DNA of 64,000 nucleotides from Flavobacterium sp. 9 (lineage in GTDB: Bacteria; Bacteroidota; Bacteroidia; Flavobacteriales; Flavobacteriaceae), in assembly GCF_002754195.1 (NCBI RefSeq), contig NZ_PEEU01000001.1:4960001-5024000 (forward strand), in the 5' to 3' direction. The translations under genes were made by a program, and so were the position numbers. Shown here one piece after another: positions 55,911 through 64,000 of the stretch (its first letter is position 1; every line of letters begins with the position of its first letter). The notes beneath the pieces were generated by a model, which worked only from the letters and a program-made list of their open reading frames with translations, had not been told where the DNA came from and ran no database searches.

Positions 55911-55997
55911 TTAAACCATATAAGTTATATAAGAGATTTTAAGTTGAGTTTGATTTGCACAAAAGTTAAATGGACTTATATAACTTATATGGTTTAA
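55911..55997. repeat. Perfect 23-base inverted repeat
   Basis: Arms at 55911-55933 and 55975-55997 are exact reverse complements. Their core is CCATATAAGTTATATAAG and the loop is 41 bases. It lies between divergent genes, so it is not a simple terminator. It may be a mobile-repeat remnant or a regulatory site. Confidence 0.75.
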
Positions 55998-56114
55998 ATT
56001 TTTGAGCTCACTAGTTTAAAAAATGTAACTTTTGGGAATTCTTTTGTAATAAATAATGAGTTTGCGAAAGATATTATTGAGTATTTTAGCGTATTCAAAA
56101 AACAAATAAAAAAT

Positions 56115-57227
56115 ATGAGAAGATTATATATACTGCTTTTTGCGGTTTTTGCTTTCGTAAACTTACAAGCTCAGAACAAATTCAATTTATTGATAGGAAC
56201 TTATACTAATACTTGCCAAAGTAACGGGATTTACGTTTATGAATTTGATGCGTCAACAGGAGATTTTAAATTAAAGAATTCATCTGAAAATGTCATAAGT
56301 CCAAGTTATTTATCAGTTTCTGCAGATAATAAATTTATATATGCGGTAAATGAAAACGGAAAGGAAAGTGCTGTAAGTGCTTTTAAATATGATTCAAAAT
56401 CAGGAAAAGTTAGTTTTTTAAATAAAAATGATGCTTTAGGCGCAGATCCTTGTCATATAATTAATGACGATAAAAATGTAATTGTTTCTAATTATTCTGG
56501 TGGAAGCCTTGTTGTTTTTAAGAAAAAAGCAGACGGTAGTATTACCGAAGTACAACAATTAATTCAGCATGAAGGAAAAGGACCAAATGCTGCGCGTCAG
56601 GAAAAAGCACACGTGCATATGGCAGTTTTCTCACCGGATAAAAAGTTTGTTTTGTCTAATGATTTAGGTTTGGATAAAGTATTTGTTTATAAGTACAATC
56701 CAAATTCAGCAAATGAAATGTTGACTTTAAAAGAAAGTGTTGACGTAAAACCGGGAAGTGGTCCAAGACACTTAACTTTTAGTAAAGACGGTAAATTTGT
56801 TTATTTGATTCAGGAATTAGACGCTACTTTGACGACTTTCAGTTACGATAAATCAGGAAGTTTAAAAAAGATTGCTGAAACAAGTATTTTACCAAAAGGA
56901 TTTACTGGCGGAACTGGCGCTGCGGCAATTAAAATTTCGCCTGACGGAAACTTTTTATACGTTTCAGATCGTGTAGATGCAAATTCAATTGCGGTTTATA
57001 AAATCCGTAAAAACGGTGGTATTGACTTGGTTGAACAAGTTAGCACTTTAGGAAAAGGACCAAGAGATTTTGCTATTGATCCAACAGGAAATTATCTTTT
57101 AGTTGGACATCAATACACAAACGATATTATAATATTCAAAAGAGACAAAGCAACAGGAAAAATAACCGATACCGGTAAAAAAATAGAATTGTGTTCTCCG
57201 GTTGGGTTGGTTTTTACGAAAATATAG
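56115..57227 (+). CDS. Lactonase family protein (7-bladed beta-propeller, Pgl-like)
   Basis: A 370-residue secreted protein with a signal peptide (about residues 1-19) and a seven-bladed propeller typical of the 6-phosphogluconolactonase YbhE/Pgl family. Typical repeated words are LLIGTYTNTCQSNGIYVY, PSYLSVSADNKFIYAVNE, GSGPRHLTFSKDGKFVY and GPRDFAIDPTGNYLLVG. Family members hydrolyse lactones such as 6-phosphogluconolactone, but an exported copy probably serves another lactone. It stands alone. Confidence 0.85.
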   Translation: MRRLYILLFAVFAFVNLQAQNKFNLLIGTYTNTCQSNGIYVYEFDASTGDFKLKNSSENVISPSYLSVSADNKFIYAVNENGKESAVSAFKYDSKSGKVSFLNKNDALGADPCHIINDDKNVIVSNYSGGSLVVFKKKADGSITEVQQLIQHEGKGPNAARQEKAHVHMAVFSPDKKFVLSNDLGLDKVFVYKYNPNSANEMLTLKESVDVKPGSGPRHLTFSKDGKFVYLIQELDATLTTFSYDKSGSLKKIAETSILPKGFTGGTGAAAIKISPDGNFLYVSDRVDANSIAVYKIRKNGGIDLVEQVSTLGKGPRDFAIDPTGNYLLVGHQYTNDIIIFKRDKATGKITDTGKKIELCSPVGLVFTKI

Positions 57228-57235
57228 CTTGGAAA

Positions 57236-57370
57236 AGGTTCTGAGGTACTAAGTTGCTAAGGTTCTAAGTTTAAAATAAAAAAGGCTAAAAAAAAAGCGG
57301 AATTAAGTTATTTCTTAATTCCGCCTTTTTTTTAGCCTTAGAATCTCAGTACCTTAGTACCTCAGAACCT
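57236..57370. repeat. Long nested inverted repeat acting as a terminator
   Basis: Outer arms AGGTTCTGAGGTACTAAG (57236-57253) and its exact complement (57353-57370), then AAGGCTAAA/TTTAGCCTT, then an inner stem GCGGAATTAAG (57297-57307) and CTTAATTCCGC (57314-57324). The inner stem with flanking A and T tracts is a bidirectional terminator for the convergent lactonase and helicase genes. The outer words recur near 26760-26800. Confidence 0.8.
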
Positions 57371-57378
57371 AAAAAAAA

Positions 57379-58731
57379 CTATTTATCCTTATCTTTTCTT
57401 TTCTTATCTCTCGTTTTCAACATGTTTCGATTGACAGATCCGTGGGTTTTCTTTTTTGTTTTTGAAGGTCCGCCTAAGTTGACTTTCTTATTCTTTTTAT
57501 CTTTTTCATGAAAAGCACCTTCACCTTTTAGGGTTTGTTTTTTCATTAAAAACTTAATCGGTTGTTTGTCTTTTTCAGGTTCAATTAATTTAGCTGAAAT
57601 TTCTACTTCTTCCGGAAATTCTGCTATTTCAAGTTCCTGATTCATTAGGACTTCTACTTCTACTTTAAACTCTTCTTCACGAGGCGTGATAAAGCTAATT
57701 GCAGTTCCTGTAGCATCTGCACGACCTGTACGACCAATTCTGTGCATGTATAACTCAGGAAATTCAGGAAGTTCGAAGTTAATAACATGAGAGATATTCG
57801 AAATATCCAAACCTCTCGCCATAATATCAGTAGTAATCAATCCACGAAGATTTCCTTCCTGGAATTCCGCCATTGTACTTAAACGATAATTCTGAGATTT
57901 ATTCGAGTGAATTACTCCAAACTGACCTTCGAAATCTTCTTCGATTCTGGTATGAAGCATATCTGAGATCTTTTTATTATTCACAAAAACCAAAACACGT
58001 TCCATGCTTTCGTTTGTTTCTAATAAATGTTTTAGCAGATTTACTTTTGTATTAAAGTTTGGAACATTATAAGTAATTTGAGTAATGTTTTCTAACGGAG
58101 TTCCTGATGCAGCAAGTGTTACTTCCTCAGGAAAATCAAAAAAGTCATTCAAAACAGCATCAACTTCATCAGTCATTGTTGCAGAGAATAAAATGTTCTG
58201 ACGTTTGGTTTTCATCATCGCCAAAAGCGCCGTTAATTGTGTACGGAAACCAAGATTCAGCATTTCGTCAAACTCATCGATAACTAATTTTTGAGTTTCA
58301 TCAAAACGAATTACAGCATCAAGAGCTAAATCCATTGTACGACCTGGCGTTCCAACTAAAATGTCAACACCTTCGTAAACAGCTTTTTTTTGTGTATTAA
58401 TATTTACTCCACCAAAAATACCAAGCGTTTTAACAGACATGTATTTGGTAAGTTTTTCAACTTCTTCAACAACTTGAACAACTAATTCACGAGTTGGAAC
58501 CAGAATTACAATTTTAGGCGTATTGGTTGGGGTAAATTTGTATAATTTTAAAAGTGGCAGTAAGTAGGCAAATGTTTTTCCGGTACCGGTTTGTGCAATT
58601 CCCATCATATCTCGACCAGACATAATAACTGAAAAAGATTTTTCCTGAATAGGAGTAGGCGTAACAAATCCTAATTCGTCGATTGCTTTTTGTACTGATT
58701 TTGGAAGATTGAATTTCTCGAAAGTGCTCAT
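57379..58731 (-). CDS. DEAD-box RNA helicase
   Basis: A 450-residue ATP-dependent RNA helicase, using the ATG at 58731 (MSTFEKFNLPKSVQKAIDELG), which matches the normal Q-motif N-terminus. An upstream ATG at 58824 would add a hydrophobic 31-residue lead that looks non-native. Motifs are Walker A AQTGTGKT, PTRELVVQV, GTPGRTMDL, SATM and HRIGRTGRAD. Motif II reads DEFD instead of DEAD. The C-terminal 60 residues are Lys-rich and likely bind RNA. It probably helps ribosome assembly or RNA decay. A terminator separates it from the lactonase. Confidence 0.93.
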   Translation of the reverse strand: MSTFEKFNLPKSVQKAIDELGFVTPTPIQEKSFSVIMSGRDMMGIAQTGTGKTFAYLLPLLKLYKFTPTNTPKIVILVPTRELVVQVVEEVEKLTKYMSVKTLGIFGGVNINTQKKAVYEGVDILVGTPGRTMDLALDAVIRFDETQKLVIDEFDEMLNLGFRTQLTALLAMMKTKRQNILFSATMTDEVDAVLNDFFDFPEEVTLAASGTPLENITQITYNVPNFNTKVNLLKHLLETNESMERVLVFVNNKKISDMLHTRIEEDFEGQFGVIHSNKSQNYRLSTMAEFQEGNLRGLITTDIMARGLDISNISHVINFELPEFPELYMHRIGRTGRADATGTAISFITPREEEFKVEVEVLMNQELEIAEFPEEVEISAKLIEPEKDKQPIKFLMKKQTLKGEGAFHEKDKKNKKVNLGGPSKTKKKTHGSVNRNMLKTRDKKRKDKDK

Positions 58732-58841
58732 TTGCATTAAATTTTGTGCAAAGATAGCTATAAATAGCTGAAAAATCGATGTTTCTTTGAAATTACGAAG
58801 GTTTAGGGTATTCGTATTTCTCAAAAAAGGGCTTTCAAATG

Positions 58842-59210
58842 CTATAAAAAACGTTTTATTCGCAATAAAAGTTCGTTTGGATTAAACGGTTTTGCAATAA
58901 AATCGTCAACACCCAATTCAAAAGCTTCTTCTACAGTATTTTCTTCTTCGCCAAGTGACGAAAGTGCTACAACACGAATGTCTTTGAAATTCTTTTTGAT
59001 ATGACTTATGATTTCCAATCCGGATTTTAACGGAATTGTGATCGTTGTTATTACAAGGTCAGGCATAATTGTCGCCATACGTTCTATGGCGTTAATACCA
59101 TCTTTTGCAATACTTATTTTGTAGCCTTCTTTTTTAAGAATGAATTTTAGAATTTCAATCGTCATCTCGTCATTCTCAATAATCATGATTTTTTTCTCAC
59201 TGGTGTTCAT
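58842..59210 (-). CDS. Stand-alone receiver domain with Thr in place of the phospho-acceptor Asp
   Basis: A 122-residue CheY-like receiver with no output domain. Most signature residues are visible: the acidic pair in IIENDEMT, the conserved Ser in VVALSSLG and the Lys in DDFIAKPFNP. The phospho-acceptor site is changed: PDLVITTITIPLKSG places T56 where Asp is expected, so it probably cannot be phosphorylated in the usual way. It begins 9 bases after the DUF4838 gene ends and is the last gene of the cluster. It may act through a protein contact, for example on a polysaccharide synthase. Confidence 0.9.
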   Translation of the reverse strand: MNTSEKKIMIIENDEMTIEILKFILKKEGYKISIAKDGINAIERMATIMPDLVITTITIPLKSGLEIISHIKKNFKDIRVVALSSLGEEENTVEEAFELGVDDFIAKPFNPNELLLRIKRFL

Positions 59211-59219
59211 TTCTGGCGT

Positions 59220-61433
59220 TTATTTTTTATACAATTCGACTTCGTCAAGCATAACCATTGGCTTTTTGTTTTTACGTTTTCTCCAAGCAGGTATTTCCGT
59301 TTGGTTTTCTATGATCACTTTTATTTTGGCAAAACTACTAAAGTCTTGATTTTTAGTTTCCCATGATTTTGTTGTAATTTCATTGTTTTCTGTTAAAATT
59401 TCACCATTCAATTCTTGTAAGAAATTCCATTTTTGATCTTTAAAACCATAGATTTTTATTTTTTTTGGTGTAAAAATCCAATGTCTCTGATCATTCAGAA
59501 AATTTAATTTTAAAGTATTAAAGTTTAATTTATTTGTTTCAATTTCAAATTCCGGATTGTTTTCATACCAGCCAATCCAGTTGATATTGAAATCTTTAAA
59601 ACCTCGATTTCCATCCACTAAACTGTAACTTCCTTTTCCTTTAAACTCATTTGAAGGTTGTGTAATAAAATTTACTTTTAAATCTTCACCTAAGTGAGTT
59701 GTGGTGTTTTTACAGATTTCCAGCCATTCTTTGTAATAATTATCAGGAGAAAGTCCTCCTTCGCTCAACTCATAAATTCCCAAAGTATTACATGTTTTGG
59801 AGAATTTAAAAACTCTTTCGGTTAGTCCTTCGCGAACTATTTTTTCTCCTTTATTATTTACGATAAACATTCCGTGTTGGTTTTTTCCGTAAAACTTAGA
59901 TTGCTCAAAAAAGGCAAATTCAAGTGCTAATCTTAACTTTTGAATTCGAAGATTTAGAACCGAATCTGTTTCAACAGCATTTGCAGCTTGTTCTAATAAT
60001 TTATCGTACTGATCCATTGCTTCAGGCGTTAGAAACGTATTTCGGGCTTGAACCGGACCAGAATAAATATCTAGATTAGTATTACTTTTACTTTGATATT
60101 CTGCCAAAAGATTTAGATACTTATTGACAAATGGCGCTGCTTTTCCGTAGAAACCTCTCAAAAAGTCAGCAGTTGTAGCTTCAATATTAATATCAGTATT
60201 CCACATTAATTTGGCCAAAAGATATTGTCTTAATTCTGAGAAATCTCCTGGAACATCTGCATAACCCTGAGCAAATATTCCTTTAACTTTATTTTTTTTG
60301 AAGAGTTTGTAATTGCTCTGAAAAGGCTCAATATTTGGAAATGGTGACATATAATTTGAAAATTGCACCGTATAATCCCAAAGAAATAAATGCGGAGAAG
60401 TTGCGCTCCAGTTTTCAAGTGTTTTTACAAATGTTGGCGAATTTTGAACTGTAATTGCTTTTCCTCTGTTTAGCTCAATCGGACAGAAAATAGTATAAAT
60501 ATTAGATTCTATTTTTAGATTTACAGGCGGTTTAAGCGTGTGAAGATAAGCAAGCGTTGTAATTTTTGTATTAGGAAAATGAGTCGCAATTTTATTCAAA
60601 AAATAATATAACGAACCTTGTGGTCCGCCATATTTCTGGTTTATTTTTCGACATTCTGTACATTCACAATAGACAACATCATCGTTTTGACTTACAGAAT
60701 AGAATTGCGCATTTGGGGTTTCGGCAATAATTTTAGCCATTTTTTTCTCAACCAGGTCTACAACAGTATCATTGGTCATACATAACGATTCTGTATTTCG
60801 TTCGCCTTCGTATAAAGCAAAAAGTTTCGGATTATTTTTGAAATATTCTTTTGCCGGAACAAGCATATTAAAAGAATGTCCCCAAATACCAAAATCCTCA
60901 ACTTGCCAATCGAGTTTATGCCAATCTCTAAAATCTTCATCATAACAATCCGGATAAAAAAGCGCTCTGTAATCAAATGAAGGTTTCTCTATTTTTTTTG
61001 TGTTTTTTGCAAAAGTGACTTCTGATAGATTCGGAATATAAGTTTCTGTGGAAGTAAACTTTCTAAACTCCCAAATTTCGAGTAAACTATAAACGGCATA
61101 ACGTAAGTATTTTTGATTTGGAGCAATTAGATAAATTGATTTCGAGTCACTTTTTAGGATAAATTCATTTGGACTTAGTTTTTCTGTATCCGAAATCTCT
61201 AAAATTATTTCAGACGAAGTATTGTCTTTTTTACTTTCAGATGAAATTTCAAAAGATTTTTTAAAGGCTTTATCAAGATATGTTTTCAAAATTTTTGATG
61301 CTTGCTGAGTATTTTCAGAAGTAGTAATAATTTTATTTTTTTCGGTAATAATGATTTCAGATTGTGCCATCATATTGAAGGTGAACATGAAAAAAAAGAG
61401 AAACTGTAGATATACGTGATGCTTTTTCTTCAT
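59220..61433 (-). CDS. DUF4838 glycosidase-like secreted protein
   Basis: A 737-residue protein with a signal peptide (about 1-23, FMFTFNMMAQ). The N-terminal beta-alpha domain (residues 25-130) is like the accessory domain of GH20/GH67 enzymes. A TIM-barrel region with words such as SQNDDVVYCECTECRKI and FAQGYADVPGDFSELRQYLLAKLMW belongs to DUF4838. The last 130 residues look like a discoidin-type beta-sandwich (LVDGNRGFKDFNINWIGW and MLDEVELYKK). The catalytic acids are not assigned. It sits between the YaiO-type gene and the receiver gene, and may cut or edit the exported polysaccharide. Confidence 0.8.
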   Translation of the reverse strand: MKKKHHVYLQFLFFFMFTFNMMAQSEIIITEKNKIITTSENTQQASKILKTYLDKAFKKSFEISSESKKDNTSSEIILEISDTEKLSPNEFILKSDSKSIYLIAPNQKYLRYAVYSLLEIWEFRKFTSTETYIPNLSEVTFAKNTKKIEKPSFDYRALFYPDCYDEDFRDWHKLDWQVEDFGIWGHSFNMLVPAKEYFKNNPKLFALYEGERNTESLCMTNDTVVDLVEKKMAKIIAETPNAQFYSVSQNDDVVYCECTECRKINQKYGGPQGSLYYFLNKIATHFPNTKITTLAYLHTLKPPVNLKIESNIYTIFCPIELNRGKAITVQNSPTFVKTLENWSATSPHLFLWDYTVQFSNYMSPFPNIEPFQSNYKLFKKNKVKGIFAQGYADVPGDFSELRQYLLAKLMWNTDINIEATTADFLRGFYGKAAPFVNKYLNLLAEYQSKSNTNLDIYSGPVQARNTFLTPEAMDQYDKLLEQAANAVETDSVLNLRIQKLRLALEFAFFEQSKFYGKNQHGMFIVNNKGEKIVREGLTERVFKFSKTCNTLGIYELSEGGLSPDNYYKEWLEICKNTTTHLGEDLKVNFITQPSNEFKGKGSYSLVDGNRGFKDFNINWIGWYENNPEFEIETNKLNFNTLKLNFLNDQRHWIFTPKKIKIYGFKDQKWNFLQELNGEILTENNEITTKSWETKNQDFSSFAKIKVIIENQTEIPAWRKRKNKKPMVMLDEVELYKK

Positions 61434-61438
61434 GATAT

Positions 61439-62701
61439 TTAAAATTTATATTGTAATAAAACCGCAAAATCAAGTTCGGTTTGGTATTTGTTTTTGGTGT
61501 ATTCCTGTTCATTATCAGTGATTAGAAAACCAAAAACATAATGAGTCTGTATTAATTTATAAAATCCCACACTTAGTCTATAAGAACTTAATGACGTTCT
61601 CATGTCGTATTCTGCGGCTCTTGTTCTATCGTCAGGCGAAGTTCCGTAGCCGGCAATTACAGTCACATAATCAAACTTTGTTTTATAATAATAACGGGAT
61701 GTCAAAGTAAATGATGGATTATCTTTTTGAATAAATGACCTTAAATTTAGCCAATAAGAGCCAAGATATTTTCCTATTCCCAGATTTAATGTTGTTAAGT
61801 CGCTATTATCCTGCATTTTAATATACCGAACTCCTAAATCAGCTTCCCAACCTTTCTTGAAATTCTGAAAATAGGAATAACCCAATCTCCATTCCGGAAA
61901 AGCGCTGTCTTTGCTGTAAGCGACATCAATATAATGATAATGACTTTTTTTGGCAAAGAGATAAGATTCTGCCTCAAATTGTAGTCCGCTCGCCATAACC
62001 AAATTTGACGAAAGTCTTTTTGCATAGCTAACTCTGCCAATTAAACTTCCCCAAGTGCGTTGATGCATGTAATCTGCGCTTGCTAAATGCCACGGACCAA
62101 CCCCGTCGCGATCAATTGTGGTCAGATTATAATAGGCGCCTACACGATCAATATTGGTTTTAGAATATAAATCAAAAAGTTGCTGCTCTATATCCGGATC
62201 ATTAGGGAATTTTGCCCGAATAGATTTTAGATATTTTGCTTCGTTTTTGGTATCATCCTGCAGCGAATAAATCGCAATTCTTTTAAGCCTGAAATCTTTG
62301 TTGTCAGGATATAAATCAATCGCTTTATAAGTCGTGGTTAAAGCTTCATCATAATTTTCGTCTTCTAAATCCATGTTTATGAGATATAGAAAAGCATCTG
62401 CATATCTCGGATTTTTATCAATTACATATTTGTAGTAGTATCTGGCGCTGTCTTTTTGCTTTGCTAAATCATAATTTCGGCCTAAAGCCAAAGAAAAATC
62501 AACATAATCCGGGGCAAGTTTTTTTCCTAATAAAGCTCTTTTTATATTCAGTTTATAATCAGGGTGTGCGCTTTTCATGTCTTTCATTACGACAGTTAAA
62601 AGACTGTCTGTGTCAATTTTTTGTGCTTTAATAGTTTGATTCGAAAGTAAAAACAAACAAAAAAGCAGTCTGGTTATATTTAAGAGTTTACTATTTTTCA
62701 T
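61439..62701 (-). CDS. TPR plus YaiO-type outer membrane beta-barrel protein
   Basis: A 420-residue protein from the ATG at 62701. An upstream ATG (62731) overlaps the glycosyltransferase stop and only lengthens the signal peptide. The N-terminus has TPR-like helices (about 30-180, DSARYYYKYVIDKNPRYADAFLYLIN and YDEALTTTYKAIDLYPDN). The C-terminal half is a barrel of the YaiO family (ASADYMHQRTWGSLIGRVSYAKR, ending in FAVLLQYKF). The TPR-plus-barrel plan recalls PgaA and similar secretins for exopolysaccharide. It starts 7 bases after the GT2 gene stops. Confidence 0.85.
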   Translation of the reverse strand: MKNSKLLNITRLLFCLFLLSNQTIKAQKIDTDSLLTVVMKDMKSAHPDYKLNIKRALLGKKLAPDYVDFSLALGRNYDLAKQKDSARYYYKYVIDKNPRYADAFLYLINMDLEDENYDEALTTTYKAIDLYPDNKDFRLKRIAIYSLQDDTKNEAKYLKSIRAKFPNDPDIEQQLFDLYSKTNIDRVGAYYNLTTIDRDGVGPWHLASADYMHQRTWGSLIGRVSYAKRLSSNLVMASGLQFEAESYLFAKKSHYHYIDVAYSKDSAFPEWRLGYSYFQNFKKGWEADLGVRYIKMQDNSDLTTLNLGIGKYLGSYWLNLRSFIQKDNPSFTLTSRYYYKTKFDYVTVIAGYGTSPDDRTRAAEYDMRTSLSSYRLSVGFYKLIQTHYVFGFLITDNEQEYTKNKYQTELDFAVLLQYKF

Positions 62702-62708
62702 AATCAAA

Positions 62709-64000
62709 TTATTTTTTAGCGGGTGATTCAAAACCTTTACGAACCATGACGCCCCATTTTTGTTCTTTTTTTCTAAAAAAATGCCAATATCCTGTTAGCG
62801 ATGCATAAATCGTAATAGGATGATAAACAAAAGGCTCAATAATCGCCATTCCAATAAGCGTAATGAGTTCTTTATAACTGGCATAACTCTTATAAAGTAC
62901 TTCGTCAATTAAGATCGATATTATGGTTATTGACAGATAAAAAAGATAGACTAAGAAACTGATAAGAAACAGAAATTGGAAGTTTATTATACCAAAAACA
63001 AAACTTGCAATTAAGGTGATTATACCAGTAAATTCGATAATTGGCACCAGAAATTCAAAGCTAAAAAAGAACGGTAAAATCAAGAATCCTGTTCGTCCAT
63101 ATTTTGGGTTTAAAAACATTTTTCGATGTAAATACAATGTTTGTACCAATCCTCTTGCCCAACGAATGCGTTGCCTTAAAAATATTTCTCTCGTGCTTGG
63201 AACTTCTGTCCAGCAAAGCGATTCCGGAATGTATTTTATTAAAAAATCTTCTTTTGCATCATGCATGTATTTTCGCATTCGCGTTATGAGTTCCATGTCT
63301 TCGCCTAAAGACTGATGCCAATATCCACCGGCTTTTATAACAATATCTTTGTCAAACATTCCCAATCCGCCTGAGACTAATAATAATCCGTTTATCTGGC
63401 TCCACGCCATTCGTCCAAACAAAAAAGATCGTACATATTCAAGCTCCTGAAAACGCGGATACCATTCTTTTGGATAATGTACTTTATACAGAAAACCTTC
63501 TTTTATATCGCAAGAATTTGAAATTCTAATTCCTGCTCCGGTTGCAATAACGCGAGTTTCATTTTCCATGAACGGTTTTGCAAGCTTTAAAATTGTATTG
63601 CTTTTTAAGATACAATCAACATCGGTGCATAAAAACAAAGGATATTGCGAAGAATTTATTCCAGCATTTGAAGCGTCGGCTTTACTTTTTCCGTTTATTT
63701 TATCTACAATTAGCAATCTTGAATAAACTGGATTTGTCGATTTATAATGTCCGCGAACAGGTTGCGTTACGATTTTTTCCTGATAATAAAAATCAATTTT
63801 AACAAGATCAAATTCGGTTATTAATTTTTCGAGTGTATTATCAGAACTTCCGTCATTTACGATAATGATTTCAAATTTGGGATACGTCAGCGAGAGAAGC
63901 GATTTTACATTATATACGATGTTTACGCCTTCATTAAACGCCGGAGCCACAATAGAGACGCCTAAAATATGATTGGATCTAATTAGGACTTCTTCTTCGA
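62709..64000 (-). CDS. Processive GT2 polysaccharide synthase, cut by the window edge
   Basis: At least 430 residues of a family 2 glycosyltransferase; the 5' end lies beyond the window, as the open frame runs to base 64000. All processive motifs are visible: an opening VSIVAPAFNEG, VNDGSSDNT, the D-x-D-like CTDVDC, the acceptor Asp in SLGEDMELITRM and QRIRW in LRQRIRWARGL. About four membrane helices near the C-terminus would form the translocation path. Such enzymes make beta-linked chains such as PNAG, cellulose or hyaluronan. The product here is unknown. Gene order GT2, YaiO, DUF4838 and receiver suggests one operon. Confidence 0.9.
   Translation of the reverse strand, partial: EEEVLIRSNHILGVSIVAPAFNEGVNIVYNVKSLLSLTYPKFEIIIVNDGSSDNTLEKLITEFDLVKIDFYYQEKIVTQPVRGHYKSTNPVYSRLLIVDKINGKSKADASNAGINSSQYPLFLCTDVDCILKSNTILKLAKPFMENETRVIATGAGIRISNSCDIKEGFLYKVHYPKEWYPRFQELEYVRSFLFGRMAWSQINGLLLVSGGLGMFDKDIVIKAGGYWHQSLGEDMELITRMRKYMHDAKEDFLIKYIPESLCWTEVPSTREIFLRQRIRWARGLVQTLYLHRKMFLNPKYGRTGFLILPFFFSFEFLVPIIEFTGIITLIASFVFGIINFQFLFLISFLVYLFYLSITIISILIDEVLYKSYASYKELITLIGMAIIEPFVYHPITIYASLTGYWHFFRKKEQKWGVMVRKGFESPAKK

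Noticed and set aside
1..64000. tRNA, rRNA, transposase, integrase or prophage genes
   Set aside because: I read the intergenic stretches and protein set and saw no cloverleaf, rRNA core word or mobile-element enzyme; a tRNAscan run would be decisive for tRNAs.

Overview
The window looks like chromosome from a Bacteroidota bacterium, most likely a Flavobacterium or close relative. The DNA is AT-rich. Several upstream regions carry the Bacteroidota promoter pattern (TTG, about 20 bases, TAnnTTTG) and almost no Shine-Dalgarno signal. TTG start codons are common. The gene content fits: a SusC/SusD pair, many lipoproteins with Ser-Cys lipoboxes, DUF4834, a BatA-type protein and a YaiO-type barrel. 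I found no rRNA, tRNA, CRISPR array, transposase or phage gene.

Layout. 1-7.2 kb: an ABC exporter, a DUF2809 membrane protein, a family 88 unsaturated glucuronyl hydrolase followed by two paralogous lipoproteins, a membrane-anchored glutamate-synthase-like FMN protein and a NYN/LOTUS protein. 7.3-13.5 kb: a nitrite/nitric oxide island with an Rrf2 regulator carrying three cysteines, azurin, the di-iron Fe-S repair protein (RIC/ScdA), a 12-helix oxidase-like membrane protein, SCO, a NirV-like protein and a copper nitrite reductase fused to cytochrome c. The same inverted repeat lies ahead of three of these transcription units, so it is a good candidate operator for the Rrf2 protein. 13.7-26.6 kb: an alpha-oxoamine synthase (sphingolipid or sulfonolipid type), an acetyltransferase, a large YfhO-like membrane protein, a small-ORF/nucleotidyltransferase pair resembling a toxin-antitoxin module, a glycosyltransferase, a flippase and an MscS channel. 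26.8-29.6 kb: uvrA.

30.1-41.9 kb is a polysaccharide utilisation locus for a beta-glucan, probably laminarin-like. It holds a membrane-spanning regulator (propeller outside, LuxR-type helix-turn-helix inside), SusC, SusD, a surface glycan-binding lipoprotein with a duplicated module, and two GH16 endoglucanases. 42-58.8 kb is mostly housekeeping: an ECF sigma factor with a tiny ORF behind it, a TPR protein, endonuclease III lacking its Fe-S cysteines, a BCP peroxiredoxin, a PhnP-like hydrolase, two small hydrolases, a dihydroorotase homologue that has lost its metal ligands, a BatA/VWA protein, a lactonase and a DEAD-box helicase.

58.8-64 kb is a minus-strand cluster that runs off the right edge: a processive GT2 polysaccharide synthase (cut by the window edge), a TPR plus outer-membrane-barrel YaiO protein, a DUF4838 glycosidase-like protein and a receiver domain without its phospho-acceptor Asp. 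The set resembles exopolysaccharide synthesis and export systems and is the best candidate for a poorly described system here. Between genes lie several families of palindromic repeats, mostly at gene ends.
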